This document shows, one piece after another, positions 15,334-24,296 of a DNA stretch of 64,000 bases. Within the stretch, counting starts at the first letter, position 1. Every line of letters starts with the position of its first letter. Position numbers and translations under genes: made by a program. The notes below the pieces were generated by a model that had not been told where the DNA came from, did no database searches, and was given only the letters and a program-made list of their open reading frames with translations. Source of the stretch: Planctomycetota bacterium (GTDB lineage Bacteria; Planctomycetota; Planctomycetia; Pirellulales; Lacipirellulaceae); NCBI GenBank assembly GCA_029781135.1, contig JAKOXH010000019.1, positions 248,001 to 312,000 of the forward strand. The letters are read 5' to 3'.

Positions 15334-16800
15334 ATGGCTCGGTATGGTCGTTATTCCCACATCTCACCGCTGATCTGCGGCCGCTTCTTGCGGACGGTCG
15401 TGCTCTGCCTCGGTAGCCTCGCGCTTGTGCACAACTCCGCGTGGGCCCAGACTGACGGCGGCGGAACGGGCGGCGGCGGTAACACGATCGGTGGCGGTGC
15501 CACATCCGGTGTGGCTGTGGATGCCGATGGTGTACTGCATCGCGTAATGGCGAACGACCCAACGGGCGAATTGGCCAAACAACGTGTCCAGGAGGCCCTG
15601 CTCAAACTCGACCGCGAAGTCGCCACGAAAAGCAAACTTCGCAAAGTGTCGCTCACTCGGCTTGAGCGCGTGATGAAACAGCGGCTTGCCGATGGTAAGG
15701 GCATTGATGACACAATGAAGAACCTCGCGGGCCTGACGCGCGTGCAGTATGTGTTCTGTTATCCCGAGTCCGGCGATGTCGTGATTGCCGGTCCGGCGGA
15801 AGCCTGGGGACAAGCGCCCTCGGGGCGAATGCAAGGGATCGATTCGGGACGCCCCGTCATCGAGCTACAAGATTTGGTCGTCGCGCTGCGCGCGTTCCCG
15901 CCCGGCAAGGATAACAAGAAGCCGTTTATCTACTGCTCGATCGATCCGACCGAGGAAGGTCTTTCGCGCATGCACGAATTCCTGCACGAACTTGGCGGCC
16001 GCATTGGCGACCCGCGCAAGAACCCAGGGCAGGATCAGTTCATTGTGAATGGATTGCGCGAACGGCTTGGCATGCAGGTCATTACGGTGGGTGGCATTTC
16101 GCCGAAGACCCATTTTGCCCAGGTGATGGTGGAGGCCGATTATCGGATGAAGCTCATCGGCATTGGCCTGGAGGTACCACCAGTACATCTCACGAGCTAC
16201 GTGGATCGGGCCAATCCCTCGCAAGTGGCCAGCAACGCGTTGCAGCGATGGTATTTCGTTCCGAACTATCAATGCGTGAAAGTGAGCGAAGACGCCCTGG
16301 CCATGGAGATGGTCGGCGAGGGCGTGAAACTCGTCGGCGAAAACGAAGTCGTCGGCAAAGATGGCAAGCGCTCGAGCACGAGCCACGTGAACCGGGCCAG
16401 CGATTCGTTTGTGAAGGCGTTCACCAAGGTCTACCCGAAACTGGCCGAGCAGGCTCCGGTATACGCCCAACTGCGTAATTGCATCGACCTAGCTGTGGCC
16501 GCGGCGTTTATTCAAAACCAGGACTACTACGACCTGGCGAAGTGGAAGCCAGAAACCTTCAACGATGAGAAGGCGTTCGCCGTGGAAACTCTCAACCCGC
16601 CGCAACAGGTTGAGTCGGCGGTGAACAGCATCTGGAAGGGCGCCACGCTCGTGACGCCGATCGGCGGCGGCGTGCAAATGCGGCCGACCGAAGCCGTCGA
16701 TCCAACTAATCTGCTGCAGGACGAAAAGTCGACCGTCAAGCAGGCTCGCTCGGCCATCGATCTCTCGAAGCTTAGGCCGGACCAATGGTGGTGGGATTAG
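15334..16800 (+). CDS. DUF1598 domain protein (exported)
   Basis: A 488-residue protein of the planctomycete-restricted DUF1598 family, whose function is unknown. The ATG at 15334 has GAGG 7 bases upstream and gives a signal peptide ending Ser-Ala-Trp-Ala; a longer open frame begins at 15202. A Gly-rich stretch (TDGGGTGGGGNTIGGG) follows the signal peptide. The body contains RKVSLTRLERVMKQRLADGK, VIELQDLVVALRAFPPG and FAQVMVEADYRMKLIGIGLE, and the C-terminus is WWWD. No catalytic motif is recognised. Confidence 0.85.
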   Translation: MARYGRYSHISPLICGRFLRTVVLCLGSLALVHNSAWAQTDGGGTGGGGNTIGGGATSGVAVDADGVLHRVMANDPTGELAKQRVQEALLKLDREVATKSKLRKVSLTRLERVMKQRLADGKGIDDTMKNLAGLTRVQYVFCYPESGDVVIAGPAEAWGQAPSGRMQGIDSGRPVIELQDLVVALRAFPPGKDNKKPFIYCSIDPTEEGLSRMHEFLHELGGRIGDPRKNPGQDQFIVNGLRERLGMQVITVGGISPKTHFAQVMVEADYRMKLIGIGLEVPPVHLTSYVDRANPSQVASNALQRWYFVPNYQCVKVSEDALAMEMVGEGVKLVGENEVVGKDGKRSSTSHVNRASDSFVKAFTKVYPKLAEQAPVYAQLRNCIDLAVAAAFIQNQDYYDLAKWKPETFNDEKAFAVETLNPPQQVESAVNSIWKGATLVTPIGGGVQMRPTEAVDPTNLLQDEKSTVKQARSAIDLSKLRPDQWWWD

Positions 16801-16807
16801 CGCTGGG

Positions 16808-17059
16808 CTACTTTATCAGCTTGTCATATTCTGCATGGGTGCCGATCCATACCCACACAAAGTCGGCACCGTCTTGCATGGCAAGCGCGCGGTGGTTGAG
16901 CCCCACTCGTGCTGACCAGTGATTGCCGAGCTGCTTGAAATGTAACGACGGGTGCCCGGAATCTTGCTTGAGGAGTTCGAAGTTCTTGCGGGCCAGCTGC
17001 TGAACTTCTTTAGGCAGCGTATCGCAACGCTTCCAAAATTGAGGCGTCGTGCGATGCAC
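16808..17059 (-). CDS. RelE/ParE-family toxin
   Basis: An 83-residue protein with the size and pattern of RelE/ParE-superfamily toxins: RTTPQFWKRCDTLPKEVQ, the core HPSLHFKQLGNHWSARVGL, RALAMQDG and a C-terminal WIGTHAEYDKLI. Members usually cut mRNA on the ribosome or poison gyrase. The subgroup here is close to those called plasmid-stabilisation proteins. Its ATG follows directly after the stop of the upstream antitoxin, so the two are translated together. Confidence 0.8.
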   Translation of the reverse strand: MHRTTPQFWKRCDTLPKEVQQLARKNFELLKQDSGHPSLHFKQLGNHWSARVGLNHRALAMQDGADFVWVWIGTHAEYDKLIK

Positions 17060-17260
17060 TTAAAGTTCTCGTAACGTCCCTTGTTGCTTCGCTGCTTCCG
17101 CTTCTTCCCGCAAGAAGTCCAGCTTGCCGGCGGCGGAGTCTTCCTCGATTTGTCGGTCCCAGTTCTGCCAATCGCGTTCGGCAATCCAAGTTCGCAGCCG
17201 GGCGAAGTCTTCGCTCGAAAGGGATTCAATTTCTGCTTGAATTGCTTCGATCTGGGTCAT
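17060..17260 (-). CDS. Antitoxin partner of the RelE-like toxin
   Basis: A 66-residue acidic, helical protein (IQAEIESLSSEDFARLRTWI, then DWDRQI-like sequence and KLDFLREEAEAAKQQGTLRE). This is the form of small antitoxins that accompany this toxin subgroup. It is the first gene of the pair, with zero spacing to the toxin. It carries no clear DNA-binding domain. Confidence 0.75.
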   Translation of the reverse strand: MTQIEAIQAEIESLSSEDFARLRTWIAERDWQNWDRQIEEDSAAGKLDFLREEAEAAKQQGTLREL

Positions 17261-17605
17261 GTTCTATGTCCGTGAATACCAGGCTCAATGGAACCGTTCA
17301 CTACTTTCATTCAACTGTGGTAGCTTTGTCCGGTCAAGTCAGTTTTCTTGACTGCGCCCAAAGCGGCGAACGTCGGCGGCCAAGTGTTAACTCGGCAGGA
17401 TGAGAGGCCTTTAGTCAAGGCAAGTGCGGGGCCGGGAGACTCACGCTCAACAGAGTCGATTGAAGCCCGCAGCGCAAGCAAAGGCTCTTGGGCGACGGCC
17501 CTGCTGCTCTTGCTTGCGCTGCGAGCTTCGGACCGAGAGCGGAGTGTACTTGATGCCACGCGAGCCAGTTGTCGTGTCGGGAGACCCGCGCATGACAATC
17601 GTGGA
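17261..17605. repeat. Intergenic region with a GAAGCCCGCAGCGCAAGCA hairpin
   Basis: No gene is supported here. The arms 17462-17480 and 17511-17529 form a 19-base inverted repeat with one mismatch. The arm sequence is one I recognise as scattered through planctomycete intergenic DNA (spurious peptides of the ARSASKG type). The gap lies between the antitoxin start and the glycerate kinase stop. Confidence 0.6.
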
Positions 17606-18970
17606 TTAGCGCCGGGCAACCGCAATCACGCGCAGGTCACAAACATTGGTGTGCGTTGGGCCGGTGAAGAACAGGCCACCCGTTTTCTGAAAAAACGTGT
17701 AGGCGTCGTTCTGTTCGAGAAAGTCGTGCGGTTCCAACTGCTGCAATTTGGATAACTGCATCACTGACTCGGTAACAATCGCTCCGGCGGCATTGGTTGG
17801 GCCATCCTCGCCATCGGTGCCGGCCGACAAGAATGCAATGCCGTGACAGTCTCCGAGTTCTTCCAGCACTGCCAAGCAAAGCTGTTGATTGCGGCCACCG
17901 CGACCACGCCGGCTCTCTTCTACCAGGGTGACCGTGGGCTCGCCGCCAGAAATCAAACAATCGGGCCCTGGTTCATCGCGCATTTTCACCGCCATTTTCG
18001 CCAAGTGGCGGCCGACATCTTCCGCGGCGCCTTCGGCTTTCGTCGCCGAGGTCATCGCGTGTGAATAGCCGAGCCGCTCCGCCTCCACTCCAGCGGCGTC
18101 GACAGCAGCTGCGTTGTTACCAAGAACATAGTGAGGTGAATGGCGTGCTCGCGTCGGCACAGGCTGATCGCACTTGTTTTTGGTGGGAGAGCGCTGACGC
18201 AGGTAGTCCACCACGCCGCGAACCGCTAGTTCGTGGGTTAAACGGAGGTCGGCGAGCACTTGCAGGGCATCCGCCGCCGTGGCCTTGCTCTCAACGGTCG
18301 GGCCCGAAGCGATGATATCGAGCCGATCGCCCAGCACGTCGGAGATCAACAACGTCACGAGTTGCCCTGCCCGACACTGGCGTGCCAAACCACCGCACTT
18401 CACCGAACTCACCTGGCTGCGAACGGTATTGAGTTGCTCGATGTTGGCCCCGGCCGCACTGAGTAACTTCGTCAATTGCAGCTTCTCGGCCAGAGATATT
18501 TCTGGCACTGGCGCCGGCAGAAGGGCTGATCCGCCGCCGGTCAGCACACAAATGCAGAGATCATCGGCGATGAGTTTTTCGACGATTTCGAGAATGCGAC
18601 GTGTGCCTTCGACGCCCTCCGGGCGAGGCTCGTTCATGCCAGCCGGTCTCGCGGCATGCAAGCGAATCCGCTGCGCAGGCAATACGCAGTCGGCCGGCAC
18701 GTTGATCCAACCATGGACGTCCTTCTCCGCCAGCAACTGCGGCCCCAGCACTTGTTCCAGAGCAATGCCCATTGCGCCCGCCGCTTTGCCAGCGCCGACA
18801 ATTGCGATCCGCCGAATTCGCCGCAGATCATACTCGTCATCACAAATGACGAGTCGGTCGCCGTCGACTTGCACATGCTCGGGAATCAGCCGCTCGGGCA
18901 GCACGGCCGCCACACCCGCGCGCCAAATTCGCTCGACATCGACACGGAGTTTTGCAGTCGTCGAATGCAT
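17606..18970 (-). CDS. Glycerate kinase, DUF4147/MOFRL type
   Basis: A 454-residue cytoplasmic enzyme of the GckA/TtuD family, which phosphorylates D-glycerate (usually to 2-phosphoglycerate). The N-terminal DUF4147 half shows VGAGKAAGAMGIALEQVLG, the glycine-rich LTGGGSALLPAPVP and the LISDVLGD motif. The C-terminal MOFRL half shows CLISGGEPTVTL, GRGGRNQQLCLAVLEEL, AGTDGEDGPTNAAGA and a closing TGPTHTNVCDLRV. All family motifs look intact. ATG 18970 is chosen over TTG 18982. It is downstream of the 941-residue gene on the same strand with 46 bases between them. It would feed glycerate from sugar-acid breakdown into glycolysis. Confidence 0.92.
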   Translation of the reverse strand: MHSTTAKLRVDVERIWRAGVAAVLPERLIPEHVQVDGDRLVICDDEYDLRRIRRIAIVGAGKAAGAMGIALEQVLGPQLLAEKDVHGWINVPADCVLPAQRIRLHAARPAGMNEPRPEGVEGTRRILEIVEKLIADDLCICVLTGGGSALLPAPVPEISLAEKLQLTKLLSAAGANIEQLNTVRSQVSSVKCGGLARQCRAGQLVTLLISDVLGDRLDIIASGPTVESKATAADALQVLADLRLTHELAVRGVVDYLRQRSPTKNKCDQPVPTRARHSPHYVLGNNAAAVDAAGVEAERLGYSHAMTSATKAEGAAEDVGRHLAKMAVKMRDEPGPDCLISGGEPTVTLVEESRRGRGGRNQQLCLAVLEELGDCHGIAFLSAGTDGEDGPTNAAGAIVTESVMQLSKLQQLEPHDFLEQNDAYTFFQKTGGLFFTGPTHTNVCDLRVIAVARR

Positions 18971-19016
18971 GATAGGAATCAAGAAAGACGCGGCGCGGAG
19001 TCATACGGTCTCGATA

Positions 19017-21842
19017 TTATCGCGTCCGCGGCAGTTCCAAGACAGGGCCTGGCAAGTCCGCGTGTGCCGCACTTTTCTGTTGTGATTGTGCGTTCACCGG
19101 TGGCAGACGACGGGCAATCGGCTGCTGCAATGTGCGGACCATTACCGCGTCGACTTGTGCCGTGCCGGTGCCCGTGAGCGCAAACGTGATCTGCACGGAG
19201 GTAGGCTCGGATACCGCCCGCATCATGCGAAACAACTGCCAATCCGAAGTTTTGCCGGCCACGATTGATAATTCCGGACCACCGAGCGAATCGATGATCG
19301 TCAGTCCCTCACCTGGCGTAGTAAATGGCTGATCCACCTTCACCCAACCCGATATCTCGACCTTGCCCGCTGCATCCACCGGCACAGCTGGCGAAACGAC
19401 CCACACGCGCGGTTCGGCAACGTCCATAAAATGGCCAGCGGCCGGTGCACTTGCTTGAAGCTCTAGGCAGTATGTGCCATGTTGAGGCTGCGTTGTCGTC
19501 AATTGCACGTGGGTCGCAGATTCCGCGTCGGCCGGCACATTGTGCTTCCAACCCGCTTGCGTCATTTCCTCAAGACTCTCGAAATCGCCGCCGGTCAACA
19601 AGTTCTCGCCGCTCCGCAAATTGGCGAATGATTGTTGCAACGCCAGAAAATCTGCGAGATGGGCGAACTGTAATCCAAACGCGTTGTTTTCGAGTCCCGA
19701 CTCCAATCCCGCCGATTGTTTCTCGTCGCGTAATGATCGATTGACGCCAGCCTGGAGATTCGCGAGCAACAATTGAGCAGGCTCGGCTTGGTTCGCGCCA
19801 ATAAGAGAATCCAGTTGCGCAAGACGAGCGTTGATCGAAGCCGTATCGACTGAGGTCGTACTCCCCTTGCCCCGCACTTGGGCCAAGCGTCGATCGGTCG
19901 CAACCAGTGCTTGCGTCGTGGCGACAAGGCTATCGCGTTCGAGTCGCAACGTCGCCGCTGCTTGGCGATCAATTCGCTGCCGCAACGCGCGAACGATAAG
20001 CGGATCTTCCGTAATAACTACGAAACCAGCGTCCGGCGTGGGCACTTTCAGCCGCGTGCCTCCTGCCACACGTTCGGTGGCTAAGGAGCCCATCGACACC
20101 GGAGTCACGAAATACGCTTGACTTGATTCGGGAACTCCGGGAATGAGAAACGACGCTTCCTGGCCAGCCAAGCGGCTTTTGGGGGGGATGACGGGCGGAT
20201 TTTCATCACCCGCCGCCAGTGGGATCATTAGCCGCGCGCCATCGACATAGAAAACCAAACCGGCGTATTTTCCGTCGCTCGAGCTTACTTTGCTGACGAC
20301 TTTGCCACCGGCTAGCCAAGGCTCAATCAACTGCAACTGTCGATTGATTAATTCCAGCCCGGCCGCCCGACTTCTTGTGGCGGCATCGTTCGCCGCGAGC
20401 GACGAACTCGATTGAAATGCAATGCCGCGCACGCGACCGGTGAATGCCCTTTGCAGAATCGTTTCCAAGTGATCGAAATCCACATTCGGCGCGGGCGAGT
20501 CGATGCGTGCCAGCGTGTTTGTCTGTTTGTGAACTGCCTTGCCAAATTGCGAATTGATCGAGGCCCAGATCGGCGTGCCGGGCTTCACTAATGCAGGCCG
20601 CGCTGCCAGCCAGGCATCGTATTCACGAGCGGATAAGCAACTCACCCGAGGATGCTGAGCCAGCAAAACATCCACGACTTTTCCAGCCGTTTTCCAACTT
20701 GAGTCGACGGCCCCAATAATGGGGCGACCGTACACACGATCGCGATCACGCACGGCCGCCGCCCAACGCATCGCATAATCTGGGTCGGCGGCAATGGCGC
20801 CATCGTCCAGATTCCACGCCAACACGCGGTCGCCGTCGGCACCTAGGCCATCCTTGATGATTGCATCGGGCCGAGGCGGAACACTTATAAACCAGAGCCC
20901 AAGCCGTTTTGCCTCTTCGCTCTGTTCCGTGCTAGGTGGCGCAGCGAGCATTATGGTATTGAATCCTCGCTCTACTAAGAACGATTGCGGCTCGCCGTTC
21001 CATTCGACGGCACGCGGCAAGAAGGGCCGACCATCGACCAGTAGCAGCAATCCCTGCATCCGCACAACAGGCTCGCTGCCGTTTTTCGCGCTCGACAACG
21101 GCGCAACAGGTGCTGTTGGAGGAAGTGATACGTTTGTCCGCTGGCCCTCGGTCGTTCTCCTCGATTTCGTACCGCTCGCGTTCATGGCCGCGGCATTCCC
21201 AATTCGCGTCGGATCAAGCTTCACACCTTCGACGACCAATTGGTCCGTGCCTAGTTCCACACCATTTGGATCGCCCGGAACAATAAGCACCACCGCGTCA
21301 ACGTACGCCTCGCGCGAATCGATGTTCGTTCCCGCCGTGGTCCGCATCACGCGCACTTCGGCCGCCAGCAGTTTGGGGACGTCGTGTACGGTCAGCTCTT
21401 GCCAGTGCCCCACGCGATCGTAGTGGGCTCCCTTGACGATGGCGGTGGCTGGCTTTTGAGTCCGCGGATCGAGCGACCGCGGCAGGACAACGCGGACCGC
21501 CACTTGGATATCCGGCCGACTGGATTTCACCCACAGACGAACCTGTAATTCATCGAGCGTAGCGATCGGCGGTGTCTTGCACGCCAAAAATGCCGATTGC
21601 CCCAGGCCCGCGGCAACTGCCACGCGTTCGATGCCATCGTGGTCGCGGGCACCGCCTGCGAGGCAATTGTGGAGCAGAATCTTGGCCGGCGTACCAGTGT
21701 CTACCAGCTCCCAAGCCAGTTCGGGCCCATCGAACGATTGACGAAAGGCAGGTTCTACGGCGTCCGCCATCGCAGAATTCGACGCTCCCGCCATGTAAGC
21801 AGCGGTGAGAATGATCCCAAGACTGGTACCGCGGAAAAGCAT
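19017..21842 (-). CDS. Large exported protein of unknown function
   Basis: A 941-residue protein with an N-terminal signal peptide ending near Ala-Met-Ala-Asp. I do not recognise a named family. Residues of about 30-190 look like a carbohydrate-binding jelly roll. Residues of about 265-520 contain alternating segments (PFLPRAVEWNGEPQSF, ERGFNTIMLAAPPS, LGLWFISVPPRPD, VLAWNLDDG) like a TIM-barrel glycosidase, but the usual acidic catalytic pair is not evident. A helical stretch at about 625-720 leads to a second beta-sandwich (NLLTGGDFESLEEMTQAGWK onward). It may be co-transcribed with the glycerate kinase. A glycan-binding role is inferred only. Confidence 0.75.
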   Translation of the reverse strand: MLFRGTSLGIILTAAYMAGASNSAMADAVEPAFRQSFDGPELAWELVDTGTPAKILLHNCLAGGARDHDGIERVAVAAGLGQSAFLACKTPPIATLDELQVRLWVKSSRPDIQVAVRVVLPRSLDPRTQKPATAIVKGAHYDRVGHWQELTVHDVPKLLAAEVRVMRTTAGTNIDSREAYVDAVVLIVPGDPNGVELGTDQLVVEGVKLDPTRIGNAAAMNASGTKSRRTTEGQRTNVSLPPTAPVAPLSSAKNGSEPVVRMQGLLLLVDGRPFLPRAVEWNGEPQSFLVERGFNTIMLAAPPSTEQSEEAKRLGLWFISVPPRPDAIIKDGLGADGDRVLAWNLDDGAIAADPDYAMRWAAAVRDRDRVYGRPIIGAVDSSWKTAGKVVDVLLAQHPRVSCLSAREYDAWLAARPALVKPGTPIWASINSQFGKAVHKQTNTLARIDSPAPNVDFDHLETILQRAFTGRVRGIAFQSSSSLAANDAATRSRAAGLELINRQLQLIEPWLAGGKVVSKVSSSDGKYAGLVFYVDGARLMIPLAAGDENPPVIPPKSRLAGQEASFLIPGVPESSQAYFVTPVSMGSLATERVAGGTRLKVPTPDAGFVVITEDPLIVRALRQRIDRQAAATLRLERDSLVATTQALVATDRRLAQVRGKGSTTSVDTASINARLAQLDSLIGANQAEPAQLLLANLQAGVNRSLRDEKQSAGLESGLENNAFGLQFAHLADFLALQQSFANLRSGENLLTGGDFESLEEMTQAGWKHNVPADAESATHVQLTTTQPQHGTYCLELQASAPAAGHFMDVAEPRVWVVSPAVPVDAAGKVEISGWVKVDQPFTTPGEGLTIIDSLGGPELSIVAGKTSDWQLFRMMRAVSEPTSVQITFALTGTGTAQVDAVMVRTLQQPIARRLPPVNAQSQQKSAAHADLPGPVLELPRTR

Positions 21843-22022
21843 TGACCAGCAGCCGGCAGCCGAAGATACGATGGCCCGAAATGTTGCTCAATTTCAACAT
21901 GCGGGATGATCGCTTGAATCGTTGTAAAGTGGGCTTCTACCAGTATTTCCGTCGAATGACCAGGGCACTCGTGGCGTTCGAGCAACGTCGGTCCTGTTGT
22001 GCCGTTCTCGCGTGCCAAGTTG

Positions 22023-22052
22023 TTGAACGAATGCAAGTTGTTTCCTTATAAT
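22023..22052 (+). promoter_or_regulatory. Sigma-70-type promoter
   Basis: TTGAAC at 22023-22028, an 18-base spacer and a perfect TATAAT at 22047-22052, about 90 bases upstream of the ATG of the 96-residue protein. It may also serve the downstream kinase. Confidence 0.5.
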
Positions 22053-22141
22053 CAGTTAAGCAGATTTGCGCGGTTTCCCCCCGTTGGTGCGGCGCAGCGT
22101 GTGCATTTGGCACAGGGCATCACTACCTCGGAGAAGCACCC

Positions 22142-22432
22142 ATGTCGACTACCCCACGCGTTGCCACCGTTCCGGTTGAAGAATTGCCCGCCGATGTCCT
22201 CCGGCTAGCGGCGGCTGTGCAAGCACTGCCAGAACACTATTCGCGTGAACTGCTACCGGCCTTGGAACGAGTCATCGAAAGCACCAAGCGTCGCCGCCGC
22301 ATTTTGAACATGGTTCAAGACGCCCTCAGCCAGCTGCGTTTGGACATGAAGTACCTCATGTTCGATGTGGAAGCCACCCGCCGCGAACGCGATGAGTACC
22401 ACGCCCGGCTCCGCGAAATTGAAAGCGAGTGA
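22142..22432 (+). CDS. Small helical conserved hypothetical protein
   Basis: A 96-residue protein with no signal peptide or membrane segment. It is predominantly alpha-helical and highly charged (ALERVIESTKRRRRILNMVQ, then LRLDMKYLMFDVEATRRERD), consistent with a coiled coil. I do not recognise a named family, though proteins of this form recur in the Pirellulales. It precedes the kinase gene by 124 bases on the same strand, so it may be its partner, which is inference. A perfect -10 element lies 90 bases upstream. Confidence 0.75.
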   Translation: MSTTPRVATVPVEELPADVLRLAAAVQALPEHYSRELLPALERVIESTKRRRRILNMVQDALSQLRLDMKYLMFDVEATRRERDEYHARLREIESE

Positions 22433-22556
22433 TTCCTTTTTGTTTCAGGCGTTGCCAGGCACCTTGGAAGAGGACTTCACTTTTGCTGAACACCAGTCAG
22501 GTCCGCTGGTTAAAATGAAACGAGCGAGTTTTTGACCACATCGTTAGCTGCGTGCC

Positions 22557-24056
22557 ATGCCTGAGATTACGACATCCGAACAACTGGCTCAGCGCGCGCT
22601 CGATGTGGATGTTATTGATAACGCACAGCTGCAAAGTGTGTGGAGCGAACTCGGCTCTACGACCGCACCGCTAGCCGCATTTCAACAAGTTCTCTTGCGC
22701 CGCGAACTGCTGACGCAGTATCAACTCGAACGGCTCATGAAGGCCGAGTCGCGTTCCGGCTTCTATTATGGTCCCTACAAGGTGTTGTACTGCGTGGGTG
22801 CCGGTACGTTTGCCCGTGTGTACCGAGCTTCCCATCGCGAGACCGGCAAGATCTACGCGGTGAAGGTTTTGCGCAGCAGCCTGAGCAACCCGAAAGGGAT
22901 ACATCCCAAAACGCACAAAAGCCTCAAGCCATATATCGATCTCTTCCGCCGTGAAGGCGAGTTCGGGATGAAACTCAAACACCCGAATATCGTGGAAATT
23001 CACGAGGTGTATTCGCAGGGACTTACGCATTACATCGTGATGGACTTCGTCGAGGGACGAAATTTGCGCGAGTTTTATCGAGCTCGCCGCCGGTTTGATC
23101 CGTTGGAAGCGGCGGAGATTATGGCGGGAGTCATGGCGGGCCTCACCTATGCCTTGCAGCAAGGCGTAACGCATCGCGATCTCAAGATGTCGAATGTGTT
23201 GGTCTCGAGCGAAGGCCAAGCAAAGCTAGTTGATTTTGGCTTGGCTGGTGTGCAGGGATCGACCGAGGCGGAAGCCGAGGGATTCAGCCGCCGCACGATC
23301 GATTACGCCGGTTTGGAACGAGCGACGGGTTGCAAGCAAGATGACGAGCGGACGGACATCTTCTTCGCCGGCACCATTTTTTACCAGATGCTGACGGCAC
23401 ACCCTGCGTTGCCAGATAACCGGGACCGCGCTCAGGCCGGCAAGGCGCGCTACCAGGACATCAAACCAATTCTGGAACTGGTGCCGACGCTGCCGTTACC
23501 CTTCACGATGGTCGTCAACAAGGCGCTCGAATTCGATCCCGAAAAGCGTTACCAAACGCCCGGCGATATGCTGGTCGATTTGAAGCTGGCCATTAAACGC
23601 GTGAAAGGCGCGAAGGAAGGCAAGGCCGGCGGCCAAGAATTGCATAGTAACGAAGGCCTCGACGAGCAGGGTCAGCCGCGGAAACTGATGATCGTTGAAG
23701 CCGACGTGAAGATGCAGGATATGCTGCGGGAGCTTTTCAAAAAGAACGGTTATCGCGTGTTGGTTTCGAGTGATCCGGATCGGGCACTGACGCGGTTTTT
23801 CCAGGATCCGCAGGCGGCCGATATTGTGCTGATGACAACCGGCTCCAATGGTCGGGCGGCGCTGGATGCGTTTAATCGATTTGGTCAGGAACCGGCCACG
23901 CGCGACTTGCCGGCGGTACTGCTGTTGGACCAGAGTCATCATCACTGGGCCGAACTTGCCAAGGCGGGTGAGCACCGTGTCATCGCCAAAATGCCGATTA
24001 AGATGCGAGAACTACGCGAGGCATTGGTCGAGGCGACACGCAAGAAAGTGTCGTGA
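22557..24056 (+). CDS. Serine/threonine protein kinase with degenerate receiver domain
   Basis: A 499-residue cytoplasmic Hanks-type kinase with no membrane segment. Residues 1-65 are a helical leader seen in planctomycete kinases. The kinase domain (about 73-350) has the glycine loop GAGTFARVY at 81-89, the ATP-binding Lys103 in YAVKVL, HRDLKMSN with catalytic Asp208 and Asn213, and DFG at 227-229, so it should be active. Residues 375-495 have a CheY-like shape (KLMIVEADVKMQDML onward), but the phosphoacceptor Asp is missing: the third strand reads ADIVLMTTGSNG, with no Asp after the strand. The conserved Lys-Pro is represented by KMPI. The receiver is therefore a pseudo-receiver and probably a protein-binding module. 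Confidence 0.9.
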   Translation: MPEITTSEQLAQRALDVDVIDNAQLQSVWSELGSTTAPLAAFQQVLLRRELLTQYQLERLMKAESRSGFYYGPYKVLYCVGAGTFARVYRASHRETGKIYAVKVLRSSLSNPKGIHPKTHKSLKPYIDLFRREGEFGMKLKHPNIVEIHEVYSQGLTHYIVMDFVEGRNLREFYRARRRFDPLEAAEIMAGVMAGLTYALQQGVTHRDLKMSNVLVSSEGQAKLVDFGLAGVQGSTEAEAEGFSRRTIDYAGLERATGCKQDDERTDIFFAGTIFYQMLTAHPALPDNRDRAQAGKARYQDIKPILELVPTLPLPFTMVVNKALEFDPEKRYQTPGDMLVDLKLAIKRVKGAKEGKAGGQELHSNEGLDEQGQPRKLMIVEADVKMQDMLRELFKKNGYRVLVSSDPDRALTRFFQDPQAADIVLMTTGSNGRAALDAFNRFGQEPATRDLPAVLLLDQSHHHWAELAKAGEHRVIAKMPIKMRELREALVEATRKKVS

Positions 24057-24296
24057 ACGGCGGCCCCACCTCGGCTGGAGTGCTATGCGGCGTTGAAGCA
24101 GCCAGCGCACGACCAGTCTCATGACCACAAATCATATGAATTTCTCACTCGCTCGGTCTCAGCCCACGCCGGGACAACAATATCTGGCGATTGCGACCTG
24201 AATAAACTGGTCCCCTGATGCTGAAACCCTGAATTGCAAAAACTCAGTTAAATGTTAAGATAAAGCTGACTCTTTGCAACGAAGGCGTTTCCATCA

